A stretch of 22,993 nt of DNA from CAZYSK01 sp964649415 (GCA_964649415.1 CAZYSK010000088.1:1-22993); one strand, 5' to 3'. Counted from the stretch's first letter, positions 15,608 to 22,993 are shown. Numbers and translations are program-made. The notes: generated by a model from the letters alone, not told the origin.

Positions 15608-18418
15608 ATGACCCACCGCAAGAAACTCATCGAAGTCGCCCTGCCCCTCGAAGCCATCAACGCCGCCAGCGCGCGCGAGAAGTCCATCCGCCACGGCCAC
15701 CCCAGCACGCTGCACCTGTGGTGGGCGCGCCGACCGCTGGCCGCCTGCCGGGCCGTGATCTTCGCCTCGCTGGTGGACGACCCCAACGATCCCGACGCCC
15801 CACCTGAATTCGTCCAGGCCTGCCGCGAGCTGCACCGGGGCAGGAACGCCGCCGAGAATGACACGCCCCGCCAGCGGCTGTTCGACTTCATTGAGACGCT
15901 GGTCAAGTGGGAGTCCACCACCGACGAGGACGTACTGGAGACCGCCCGCCGCCTGATCTGGCTGGCGACCGATGGAAATCCACCACCGCTGCTCGACCCA
16001 TTCGCCGGGGGCGGCTCCATCCCGCTGGAGGCCCTGCGCCTGGGTCTGGAGGCGCACGCTAGTGATTTGAATCCAGTACCAGTCATCATCAACAAAGCCC
16101 AAATCGAGATCCCCTCCCGCTTTACAAATATACCACCGGTTAATCCCCAAGATCGCTCTGGTACGGCAAAGGGTGCGAGTTGGAACAATGCATCAGGGTT
16201 GGCTGCTGATGTACGGTATTACGGGAAATGGATGAGAGAAAAAGCGTGGGAAAAAATCGGGAGCTTCTACCCAAAAAAGAATGGTGAGACTGTAATTGCC
16301 TGGATCTGGGCACGGACAGTCAAGAGTCCTAACCCGGCAGTGAACACGTACGTTCCTTTGACAAACACTTTCTGGCTTTCTAAAAGGAAAGACAAAGCAT
16401 GGGTCAAGCCCATAATAGACAAGAACAATCGTGAATACCAGATTCGCATCGTTCTCGGAGCCCCCCCCGATCCTGAGGCCGTGGATGCAGGTACAAAGGT
16501 AGGCAGGGCAACCTTTGCGTGTCTCCTGACTGATGTGCCGATCACAGCAGACTATATTCGGGCAGAAGCACTCGCAGGCCGAATGGGAAGAACTCTGTTA
16601 GGCATAATCACTGAGGGAACGAAGGGACGCAACTACCATTCTCCTGATGTTCATCAGGTTGACGTAGCAAACTCAGCACACCCATCCTGGAAGCCCGACA
16701 TCGCACTGGCTACTAATCCCAGGCATATGTCGCCTACAGCGTATGGACTGTTACACCATTCCGATTTATATACAGAGCGCCAACTCACAGCTCTGTCTAC
16801 CTTCGCTGAGTTGGTGGAACGGGTGCGTACGCAGATTCTGAAAGACGCCATTGAAGCTGGCATTCCAAATGATGGAAAATCCCTTCGAGACGGGGGCAGT
16901 CAAGCACAAGCATATGCCGAGGCCATTAGCGTCTATCTCTCGTTTGCCATCAGTAGGGGCGCTGACTATTGGTCATCTCTGGCTATGTGGGCAGATAGTT
17001 TTATTGCCCATACTTTCTCGCGAAACGCGTTGCCGATAGTCTGGGACTTCGCTGAAGCTAACCCTTTCAGCGAATCTACTGGTAACTGGTTGGGGGCGAT
17101 TGATTGGATTGCACGAGTCATCGATAAGTTCGTGTCTGGACCTGCAGGCACTGCATCTCAACGCGATGCAGCTAACGCCAAGTACCAGGCGGCCGCGGCC
17201 CTGATTTCTACGGACCCGCCCTACTATGACAACGTCCCCTATGCGGATTTGGCTGACTACTTCTACGTGTGGCTAAGAAAGAATCTTGAGAACGTATATC
17301 CAGAGATTTTCAGTACGCTCTTAACACCAAAAGAACCAGAAATCGTGGCTGATGCTGACCGCTTTGGTGGGAAAGAAGCTGCACAGCAGCACTTCGAGAA
17401 TGGTTTGCAACAGGCGTTTTGCCGTATGCGAGACGCCATATCGCCCAATTATCCCTTAACTGTGTACTACGCCTTCAAACAGTCTGAGAGCGAGACGCAG
17501 TTGGAGGATGCTGGGAGCATCATCGTTAGCAACACAGGATGGGAAACCATGTTAGAAAGCCTAATCCAATCAGGCTTCGTTATTTCCGGAACATGGCCCG
17601 TGCGAACGGAAAGAAGTGGTCGTATGAGAAGTATTGGCTCTAATGCCTTGGCTTCCTCCATCGTCCTTGTCTGCCGCCCCCGGCCCGACGACGCTCCAAT
17701 GACCTCCCGCCGCGATTTCGTCAGCGCCCTGCGCCGGGAACTGCCCGTTGCCCTGCGCGAGATGCAGTCGGGCAATATCGCCCCGGTGGACCTGGCCCAG
17801 GCCTCCATCGGCCCCGGCATGGCCGTCTACAGCCGCTACGCCAGGGTCCTGGAACCCAACGGCGACCGGCTCACCGTGCGCACGGCTCTGCAACTGATCA
17901 ACCACGAGCTGGACGCCTACCTGGCCGAACAGGAGGGCTACATCGACGAGGATTCTCGCTTCGCCGTGGCCTGGTTCGAGCAGTACGGCTTCAACGCCGG
18001 CGAGTTCGGCGTGGCCGACGTGCTGGCCCGGGCCAAGAACACCAGCGTCGAGGGGCTGGCCCACACCGGACTGCTGGAATCGGGCGCGGGTAAGGTGCGG
18101 CTCCGACGCTGGGACGAGCTCGACCCGGGATGGGATCCGGCCACCGACGAGCACCCGACGGTGTGGCAGGCCACCCACCATCTCATCGAGCGGCTCAACA
18201 CCCACGGCGAAGACGGGGCGGCGCGGCTGCTGGCCAAGATGCCGTCGGACCTGGCGGCGCAGGCGCGGCAACTGGCCTACCGGCTGTACTCGATCTGCGA
18301 GCGCAAGGGCTGGGCCGAGCACGCCCGCGACTACAACGCCCTGGTCGTCTCCTGGGGGGCCAGCCAGGAGCAGGCACGGGAGTTCAAGGAGCAATATCAA
18401 CAAGGTAAGCTGTTCTAA
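15608..18418 (+). CDS. DUF1156 adenine-N6 DNA methyltransferase
   Basis: A 936-residue methyltransferase (COG1743 type) that should transfer a methyl group from S-adenosylmethionine to adenine N6, marking self DNA. The DUF1156 N-terminus is clear (KKLIEVALPLEAIN, SAREKSIRHGHPSTLHLWW). The SAM-binding motif is LLDPFAGGGSIPLEA (D130) and the catalytic motif is STDPPYYDNVPYADL (D536-Y539). I chose ATG 15608 over GTG 15590 because the family N-terminus starts there and AGGAAG lies 9 bases upstream. Residues about 152-684 are encoded by DNA clearly AT-richer than the ends (29/60 versus 44-45/60 GC in counted lines), hinting at replacement of the central specificity region. A REP hairpin with a T tract follows the stop. 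Confidence 0.92.
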   Translation: MTHRKKLIEVALPLEAINAASAREKSIRHGHPSTLHLWWARRPLAACRAVIFASLVDDPNDPDAPPEFVQACRELHRGRNAAENDTPRQRLFDFIETLVKWESTTDEDVLETARRLIWLATDGNPPPLLDPFAGGGSIPLEALRLGLEAHASDLNPVPVIINKAQIEIPSRFTNIPPVNPQDRSGTAKGASWNNASGLAADVRYYGKWMREKAWEKIGSFYPKKNGETVIAWIWARTVKSPNPAVNTYVPLTNTFWLSKRKDKAWVKPIIDKNNREYQIRIVLGAPPDPEAVDAGTKVGRATFACLLTDVPITADYIRAEALAGRMGRTLLGIITEGTKGRNYHSPDVHQVDVANSAHPSWKPDIALATNPRHMSPTAYGLLHHSDLYTERQLTALSTFAELVERVRTQILKDAIEAGIPNDGKSLRDGGSQAQAYAEAISVYLSFAISRGADYWSSLAMWADSFIAHTFSRNALPIVWDFAEANPFSESTGNWLGAIDWIARVIDKFVSGPAGTASQRDAANAKYQAAAALISTDPPYYDNVPYADLADYFYVWLRKNLENVYPEIFSTLLTPKEPEIVADADRFGGKEAAQQHFENGLQQAFCRMRDAISPNYPLTVYYAFKQSESETQLEDAGSIIVSNTGWETMLESLIQSGFVISGTWPVRTERSGRMRSIGSNALASSIVLVCRPRPDDAPMTSRRDFVSALRRELPVALREMQSGNIAPVDLAQASIGPGMAVYSRYARVLEPNGDRLTVRTALQLINHELDAYLAEQEGYIDEDSRFAVAWFEQYGFNAGEFGVADVLARAKNTSVEGLAHTGLLESGAGKVRLRRWDELDPGWDPATDEHPTVWQATHHLIERLNTHGEDGAARLLAKMPSDLAAQARQLAYRLYSICERKGWAEHARDYNALVVSWGASQEQAREFKEQYQQGKLF
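16062..17660 (+). other. AT-richer central segment of the methyltransferase gene
   Basis: GC content falls abruptly after the SAM-binding region and rises again abruptly near 17660. Counted lines: 16321-16380 has 29 of 60 G/C, while 15661-15720 has 45 and 18001-18060 has 44. The segment holds the presumed target-recognition region and the DPPY motif. Boundaries are approximate, judged by eye. Confidence 0.65.
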
Positions 18419-18420
18419 CT

Positions 18421-18508
18421 GGACCGCCGCCATCCTGGCGGCTCTTTTTGCCGTCGGGACGACGGCGGTCCAATCGGGTCAAACCTGGACCGCCGCCATC
18501 TTGGCGGC
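18421..18508. repeat. REP cluster upstream of the RAYT gene (inverted pair plus single)
   Basis: Three REP units are present: GGACCGCCGCCATCCTGGCG (from 18421), an inverted unit with stem GCCGTCG-GGA-CGACGGC (18450-18466, ending GGTCC at 18471), and GGACCGCCGCCATCTTGGCG (from 18487). The first two form a head-to-head pair typical of bacterial interspersed mosaic elements. They share the GGACCGCC end with the units in the helicase gene and downstream of the RAYT. Confidence 0.85.
18426..18449 (+). terminator. REP hairpin acting as a possible intrinsic terminator
   Basis: A GCCGCCA-TCC-TGGCGGC stem-loop (18426-18442) is followed by TCTTTTT. It starts 8 bp after the methyltransferase stop codon, so it may end or attenuate transcription between the methyltransferase and DUF499 genes. 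Confidence 0.55.
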
Positions 18509-18546
18509 AATTCAACCGCCTTGACAACACTCTGACTACAAAGACC

Positions 18547-19158
18547 ATGCTCGATTCCAACACCGCCGAAACACAATCCACTGGCCCGACACACAGAGGT
18601 TGGCACTCTCGCGGCTATGTTCCTCACTTCGACCATCCCGACCTGGTTCAGGGCATCACCTTCCGACTGGCGGACTCGTTGCCGGCGCACGTGCGCGCGT
18701 CTATGGCCGAGGAACTCAAGAACGCCGACGGTTCGACCAGACGGGCACGCATGGAAGCATATCTGAATGCAGGGTATGGATCTTGCTACCTGCGCGATCC
18801 CCGCATCGCCCGCTTGGTGGAGAATGCGTTGCTGTATTTCGATGGCGTACGGTACCGTCTGATTGCCTGGGTGATTATGCCCAATCACGTGCATGTGTTG
18901 GTTGAGATGTGTGAGGGCTACCCGCTGGGCAGCATTGTGCATTCGTGGAAATCGTATACGGCGAAGGAAGCTAATCGAATTCTGGGACGCACCGGTCCGT
19001 TCTGGTTTCGTGAGTATTTTGATCGCTATATCCGCGATGACCGTCATTTCGCTAGAGCCGTACAATACATCCACAATAACCCGGTCGCCGCTGGCCTGAT
19101 AGACATGCCGGAGAAGTGGCGTTTCAGCAGCGCTAGCCGGCTTCGTGAAGCGGAGTGA
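18547..19158 (+). CDS. REP-associated tyrosine transposase (RAYT, Y1_Tnp/IS200-like)
   Basis: A 203-residue single-strand DNA transposase of the Y1/HUH class. The metal-binding HUH motif is MPNHVHVLVE (His114 and His116). The catalytic tyrosine is probably Tyr174 in AVQYIHNNPVAAGL, and PFWFREYFDRYIRD is also typical of the family. The frame is open back to 18448, but that stretch only translates REP palindromes, so ATG 18547 is preferred even though no clear ribosome site precedes it. The gene appears intact, and cognate palindromes flank it on both sides. RAYTs are usually domesticated, single-copy, non-selfish enzymes that spread REP sequences. It is not expected to take part in the restriction chemistry. 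Confidence 0.88.
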   Translation: MLDSNTAETQSTGPTHRGWHSRGYVPHFDHPDLVQGITFRLADSLPAHVRASMAEELKNADGSTRRARMEAYLNAGYGSCYLRDPRIARLVENALLYFDGVRYRLIAWVIMPNHVHVLVEMCEGYPLGSIVHSWKSYTAKEANRILGRTGPFWFREYFDRYIRDDRHFARAVQYIHNNPVAAGLIDMPEKWRFSSASRLREAE

Positions 19159-19160
19159 CG

Positions 19161-19311
19161 GCAAGAAGAGCCAGCAGGATGCTGGCGGTCCGGGGCGGCG
19201 GCAAAAAGAGCCGGCAGGATGCTGGCGGTCCGGGGCGGCGGCAAAAAGAGCCAGCAGGATGCTGGCGGTCCGCGTTGGCGGCAAGAAGAGCCAGCAAGAT
19301 GCTGGCGGTCC
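19161..19311. repeat. Four tandem 40-bp REP units downstream of the RAYT gene
   Basis: Units start at 19161, 19201, 19241 and 19281 with an exact 40-bp period. Each contains GCAARAAGAGCC followed by the stem-loop CCAGCA-GGA-TGCTGG (small variants) and GGCGGTCC. The only differences are a few substitutions (for example CCGGCA at 19211 and an A loop base at 19297). They lie in reverse orientation to the first upstream unit. On the minus strand each hairpin is followed by a T-rich stretch. Confidence 0.92.
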
Positions 19312-19349
19312 AATATAGCCAATACAATCCAAGGCAGAAGGAGGACAGC

Positions 19350-22300
19350 ATGGCACTGAGCAACAGGGAACGTGTTGGACGGGTCTTGGAAGCGCTGCAG
19401 GATGGTTTGAGGCCGTTCATCCTGCGCGAGTACCGCACGGTCTACACCCCCCACGGCTCCGTCAACGAAATGGATTCCGTCCTCGCCAGTCCCAGCTATC
19501 CGGGCCTGCCGGACGAGGCCTGGGCGGACGACAAGGCCCTGCTGGCGGCGCTGGATACACACGCATGCCTGCACCTGATGTGGCGGCGCTGGAACGAGGT
19601 CTTTCAGGAGAAGCTGGGCCATGTGGGGCGCTCCTACGTCAGCGAGATGATCGAGGCGCGCAACAACTGGGCGCACCAGGCCGCCTTCAGCAACGACGAG
19701 GCCTACCGCATCGCCGACACGGCCGCCCGCCTGCTCAAGATGGTCAGCGCCCCGGAACAGGCTTCCGACGTCGGTGATATCGCCCGGGGATTGCTCCGGC
19801 AGCGCTTTGAGGCCGAGGCCGAGAAAGCCAAGAAGGAGACCGTCACACCAGAGGAAGAGGTGACCACGCTGGCGGGACTCAAACCATGGCGTGAGGTGGT
19901 CCAGCCCCACCCGGACGTGGCCAGCGGGCGCTACATCCAGGCCGAATTCGCCGCCGACATGTCACAGGTGCTGGCCGGGACCGCCGAACCCGAGTACCAG
20001 GATCCCGTCGAGTTCTTCCGCCGCACCTACCTCACCGAGGGGTTGCTAGCGCTGCTGGTATCCGGCGTCCGGCGTCTCACCGCCCAGGGCGGCGATCCCG
20101 TGGTGCAGCTCCAGACCGCGTTTGGGGGTGGCAAGACCCACAGCATGCTGGCCCTGTATCACCTGTGCGGCGGCCAGATCAGGCTGGGCGATTTCCCCGG
20201 CGGCGAACGCATCGCTGCCCAGATCGAGGATGTTGATCTGCCCGAGGCCAACGTCGCCGTGCTGGTCGGCACCGCCCTCGACCCTTCCAAGCCTCGCGAA
20301 TACCCCAACGCCACCGTGCACACCCTGTGGGGGGAGATGGCCTACCAGCTGGGTGGACTGGAAGGGTACAAGCTGATCGAGCAGGCCGACCGGAAAGGGG
20401 TCAGTCCCGGCTCGGACACGCTCAGCGACCTGCTGTACCGGTTCGGCCCCTGCCTGATCATCGTGGACGAGCTGGTGGCCTATGCCCGCAACCTGTATGG
20501 CGTGGACCGGCTGCCCGCTGGCTCCTTCGAGTCCATCATGACTTTCGTCCAATCCCTCACCGAGGCGGTCCGGCGGACGCAGGAATCCATCCTGTTGGTC
20601 TCGGTGCCCGCCTCCGACATCGAGATCGGGGGGGAGGCGGGACGCGCCGCGCTGGAGTCCCTTTCCCACACCATCGGGCGCATCGAGTCGGTCTGGAAGC
20701 CCATCACCGCCACCGAGAGCTTTGAGATCGTGCGCCGCCGCTTGTTTGCCACCGAGGTTAACTACGCCGCTCGCGACGCCGTAATCGTCGCCTTTGGCGA
20801 TATGTACCGCAACGCCTCCGGCGAGTTCCCCGCCGGCGTCCCCGAGCGGGACTACCTGGATCGGATGCGCGCGGCCTACCCCATCCATCCGGAGCTTTTC
20901 GACCGCCTCTACCAGGATTGGTCCACGCTGGAACGTTTTCAACGTACCCGTGGCGTGCTGCGCCTGATGGCCGCCGTCATCCACCAGCTCTGGACGCGTG
21001 GCGACCAGTCCCTGCTCATTATGCCGGGCACGGTGCCCCTCGACGCCACGCCGGTCCGCAACGAGTTGCTGCGCTACCTGCCCGACACCTGGCCCGCCGT
21101 CTACGACACGGACATTGACGGCCCGGCTTCCCGTCCCTTCGTCGTTGATGGGAACGTCCCCGCCCTGGGGCGCTACAACGCCGCCCGGCGCGTGGCGCGC
21201 ACTACCTTTATCGGCAGCGCCCCCTCCGTGGCCGGGCAGCAGGTTCGTGGCTTGGAAGAGATCCGCATCCGCCTGGGATGCGCCCAGCCGGGCGAGCCGG
21301 CGGCTGTGTTCGGCGACGCCCTGCGGCGGATGAGCGGCCAGCTCACCTATCTCTACACCGATGGGACCCGTTACTGGTACGACACCCGTCCCACCGTCAA
21401 CAAGCTGGCCCGCGACCGCGCCCAGAGCTTCCCCGCAGAAGAGGTGGACGCTGAGTTGGTCAATCGGCTGCGGAGCGTCCCCAAGAACCGGGACTTCACC
21501 GCCTTTCACGTGGCCCCTCCCGACACCTCCGACGTGGTCGACGAGGATCGTGCCCGCGTCGTCGTTCTGCATCCGGCGTTCACTCACAAACGTACCAACG
21601 GCAAGAGTCCCGCGATGCGGGAGGCTCACCGCTTCCTGGAGAGCCGGGGCAGCGCCCAGCGCCTGTACAAGAACATGCTGGTCTTCATCGCGCCCGACGA
21701 GAACGAAGCTCAGGCCCTCCGGAGTGCCATCCGCGATTTCCTGGCCTGGCAATCCATTCATAATGAGCAGGATGAGCTGAACCTGGACGCCCAGCAACGC
21801 AGGCAGGTGGCCTCCAGCCTGGACAAGATGGACGAGACCGCGGATTTGCGGCTGCGGGGGACCTACAACTGGCTCCTGGTGCCGATACAACCCGATCCGC
21901 TGGGTCCCATCGAGTTCCAAGCCAGCAGGATCAGCGGCGACGACAACTTCTACGACCGCGCCGCTCGCAAGCTGCGCAACGACGGGCTGCTGATCTACGA
22001 ATGGTCGCCCGACATCCTGCGGATGGAGTTGGACCGCTACATATGGAACGAGGAGCGAGGCTGGGAGATTGGGTTGAAGCAACTCTGGGAGTATCTGGCC
22101 CAATACTGCTACCTCCCGCGCCTGTTCGACCACCAGGTCCTGGTCAAGGCGGTCAAGGACGGCATCGGCCGCCTGGACGCGCCCTTCGCCTACGCCACCG
22201 GCAAGAGCGAAGAGGGTCACCATACCGGACTGGTCTGCCTGGAGTTGGGGCAGGTGTATTTCGATGACCACAGCCTGCTGGTGCATCCGGACCACGTGGT

Positions 22301-22640
22301 CAAGCCGCCGGAAGTCCAGTCAACGCCACAGGTAACCACTACAACCATAAAAGAGGGGCCTGACGACGGCAAGCCGGTCGAAGAAACCGAACCTAAGAAA
22401 AAGGCTCTCTCGCGCTACTACGGTCGGGTCGATCTCGACCCACAGCGCGTGCACAAGGACATGGGTCTGATCGTCGAAGAGGTCGTCCAGCGCCTCACCA
22501 GCCAACTCGGCTGTGAGGTCGAGATCACGCTGGAGATCAACGCCCAGCGACCGGAGGGGTTTGACGAGAGCACCGTCCGCACCATCAGCGAAAACAGCCG
22601 CACGCTGAAGTTCGAGCACTATGGCTTTGAGGAAGGATAA
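19350..22640 (+). CDS. DUF499 AAA+ ATPase with N-terminal HEPN-like domain
   Basis: A 1096-residue ATPase of the COG1483/DUF499 type, a known genomic partner of DUF1156 methyltransferases. Residues about 1-140 look like a Swt1-type HEPN domain with the R-x4-H motif RNNWAH (104-109), a signature of HEPN ribonucleases. The ATPase has Walker A AFGGGKTH (K262) and Walker B CLIIVDE (D373, E374). The C-terminal region is long and uncharacterised, ending in NSRTLKFEHYGFEEG. ATG 19350 is chosen because AAGGAGG lies 5 bases upstream; the open frame before it only translates REP repeats. It likely works with the helicase and methyltransferase in defence, with the ATPase sensing or remodelling DNA complexes. 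RNase activity of the HEPN part is an inference. Confidence 0.87.
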   Translation: MALSNRERVGRVLEALQDGLRPFILREYRTVYTPHGSVNEMDSVLASPSYPGLPDEAWADDKALLAALDTHACLHLMWRRWNEVFQEKLGHVGRSYVSEMIEARNNWAHQAAFSNDEAYRIADTAARLLKMVSAPEQASDVGDIARGLLRQRFEAEAEKAKKETVTPEEEVTTLAGLKPWREVVQPHPDVASGRYIQAEFAADMSQVLAGTAEPEYQDPVEFFRRTYLTEGLLALLVSGVRRLTAQGGDPVVQLQTAFGGGKTHSMLALYHLCGGQIRLGDFPGGERIAAQIEDVDLPEANVAVLVGTALDPSKPREYPNATVHTLWGEMAYQLGGLEGYKLIEQADRKGVSPGSDTLSDLLYRFGPCLIIVDELVAYARNLYGVDRLPAGSFESIMTFVQSLTEAVRRTQESILLVSVPASDIEIGGEAGRAALESLSHTIGRIESVWKPITATESFEIVRRRLFATEVNYAARDAVIVAFGDMYRNASGEFPAGVPERDYLDRMRAAYPIHPELFDRLYQDWSTLERFQRTRGVLRLMAAVIHQLWTRGDQSLLIMPGTVPLDATPVRNELLRYLPDTWPAVYDTDIDGPASRPFVVDGNVPALGRYNAARRVARTTFIGSAPSVAGQQVRGLEEIRIRLGCAQPGEPAAVFGDALRRMSGQLTYLYTDGTRYWYDTRPTVNKLARDRAQSFPAEEVDAELVNRLRSVPKNRDFTAFHVAPPDTSDVVDEDRARVVVLHPAFTHKRTNGKSPAMREAHRFLESRGSAQRLYKNMLVFIAPDENEAQALRSAIRDFLAWQSIHNEQDELNLDAQQRRQVASSLDKMDETADLRLRGTYNWLLVPIQPDPLGPIEFQASRISGDDNFYDRAARKLRNDGLLIYEWSPDILRMELDRYIWNEERGWEIGLKQLWEYLAQYCYLPRLFDHQVLVKAVKDGIGRLDAPFAYATGKSEEGHHTGLVCLELGQVYFDDHSLLVHPDHVVKPPEVQSTPQVTTTTIKEGPDDGKPVEETEPKKKALSRYYGRVDLDPQRVHKDMGLIVEEVVQRLTSQLGCEVEITLEINAQRPEGFDESTVRTISENSRTLKFEHYGFEEG

Positions 22641-22669
22641 GGCTTTCTTTCCCCACATAGTAGCGGGGC

Positions 22670-22707
22670 CTGGCCCCATGATCGCCGCCTCCATCCTATG
22701 GGGCCAG
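22670..22707. repeat. Inverted repeat after the DUF499 gene
   Basis: CTGGCCCCAT (22670-22679) pairs perfectly with ATGGGGCCAG (22698-22707) across an 18-nt loop, 30 bp after the DUF499 stop. There is no T tract, so it is not a canonical terminator, though it could stop or stabilise the transcript. Confidence 0.6.
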
Positions 22708-22799
22708 TGCCCGGCTGGGAGAGTCAAGACTACGAGCCGTTCTACGACGACGAGGATGGGCTGATCGCATACATATCCTTGGACGCGGATAAACGCTGA
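22698..22799 (+). pseudogene. Possible remnant or tiny acidic open frame
   Basis: A 33-codon frame begins MGPVPGWESQDYEPFYDD and is in the same frame as the upstream DUF499 gene after its stop. Its last codons (LDADKR and TGA) are supplied by the repeat element that starts at 22781. The composition of the acidic stretch looks protein-like, so this may be the end of a gene cut by the repeat. There is no ribosome site, and chance is a real alternative. Confidence 0.2.
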
Positions 22800-22920
22800 T
22801 TGCCACAGATAGACAAAGAGATCGACGTCTATCAGTGTCTGTCTGCATTGATCCGCGTCCTGCTACTCCTACTTGGACACAGATTGCCGCAGACAAACGA
22901 AGAGATCAGCGTCTATCAGT
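22781..22920. repeat. 80-bp element with perfect 10-bp ends, plus partial second copy
   Basis: GGACGCGGAT (22781-22790) and ATCCGCGTCC (22851-22860) are exact inverted ends of an 80-bp element. Its inner sequence (ATTGCCACAGATAGAC and GAGATCGACGTCTATCAGT) recurs with few changes at about 22883-22920 behind a degenerate start GGACACAGATT (22875). The left end resembles the element at 12631-12692. This looks like a non-autonomous, dispersed palindromic element. Confidence 0.8.
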
Positions 22921-22993
22921 CGCCGTTCCCCCGAGAAGGGTGAGCGTATCACGGAGGGGACAAAGGGGTGAGGAAAACGGGGGCAGGCGTTCG

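Larger units (their letters stand above)
18421..19311 (+). mobile_element. REP/RAYT element (REPtron-like)
   Basis: A RAYT transposase gene is bracketed by REP palindromes, mostly in GGACCGCC-first orientation upstream and in the reverse orientation downstream. RAYTs are known to bind and cleave their cognate REPs as single strands. The unit separates the methyltransferase gene from the DUF499 gene without breaking either, and no target-site duplication is evident. Confidence 0.75.
22641..22993. other. Intergenic region rich in repeats, right edge of window
   Basis: No convincing complete gene is present. It holds a 10-bp-arm inverted repeat (22670-22707), a short acidic reading frame (22698-22799), and an 80-bp element with perfect ends plus a second partial copy. 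Near the edge, GGAGGGG (22953-22959) stands 8 bases before a GTG (22968) that stays open to the window end. This could be the start of the next gene, but the visible codons are too few to judge. Confidence 0.5.

Noticed and set aside
18521..18526. Consensus TTGACA as a RAYT promoter -35 box
   Set aside because: No acceptable -10 box lies 16-18 bp downstream, and the start codon would fall inside that space.
18448..18546. Upstream start for the RAYT gene
   Set aside because: The extra codons come from REP palindromes, and the family N-terminus fits the ATG at 18547.
19155..19349. N-terminal extension of the DUF499 protein
   Set aside because: The extension only translates the 40-bp REP repeats, while ATG 19350 has a strong AAGGAGG site.
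20046..22295. Long minus-strand open frame (749 codons) opposite the DUF499 gene
   Set aside because: It is antisense to the conserved ATPase and has no domain or ribosome site.
8926..22640. Complete DISARM or BREX system
   Set aside because: No drmA, drmB, drmC, pglZ, brxC or brxL-like gene is present in the window; only the DrmD-like helicase and the methyltransferase overlap in kind.

Overview
The window is high-GC bacterial DNA. Single 60-base lines counted by hand give about 73-75% GC in typical genes. Gene content and the style of dispersed palindromic repeats point to a Chloroflexota (Anaerolineae-like) genome. That placement is an inference from recalled family and repeat patterns, not the result of a search.

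Left half (1-8807, all minus strand). Transcription runs right to left from a sigma70-like promoter at 8835-8863: an RluB-type pseudouridine synthase, cytidylate kinase (cmk), a PDZ/radical-SAM DUF512 protein, a GHMP-family sugar kinase, glmS and an FAD-dependent oxidoreductase. Gene overlaps or short gaps suggest one long operon. A family-4 glycosyltransferase follows with its own predicted promoter. These are housekeeping and cell-envelope sugar genes. The left edge (1-393) is non-coding and holds a tandem array of about 78-bp imperfect palindromes. A separate 34-bp palindrome family lies inside two of the genes and in one intergenic gap.

Right half (8926-22640, all plus strand). A second strong promoter, divergent from the first, opens a putative anti-phage or anti-plasmid island. 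Its genes are a SNF2-type helicase with a C-terminal DUF3883 domain (similar to the DISARM helicase DrmD), a Phd/YefM-PIN toxin-antitoxin pair, a DUF262 plus HNH (GmrSD-like) protein, a DUF1156 adenine-N6 DNA methyltransferase, a REP-associated tyrosine transposase (RAYT) with its own REP palindromes, and a DUF499 ATPase carrying an N-terminal HEPN-like R-x4-H motif. The other hallmark DISARM genes (drmA, drmB, drmC) and BREX genes (pglZ, brxC) are not in the window. I read the locus as a DISARM-related helicase / DUF1156 / DUF499 system interrupted or augmented by a DUF262 nuclease, a toxin-antitoxin pair and a REP/RAYT element.

The most notable signals are these. REP units related to those beside the RAYT sit in frame inside the helicase gene. 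The middle of the methyltransferase gene (about 16062-17660) is much AT-richer than its two ends, as if the specificity region had been swapped. An HEPN-like domain is fused to the DUF499 ATPase. One 34-bp palindrome encodes nearly the same peptide in two unrelated proteins. The window ends (22641-22993) in repeats and a possible gene remnant.
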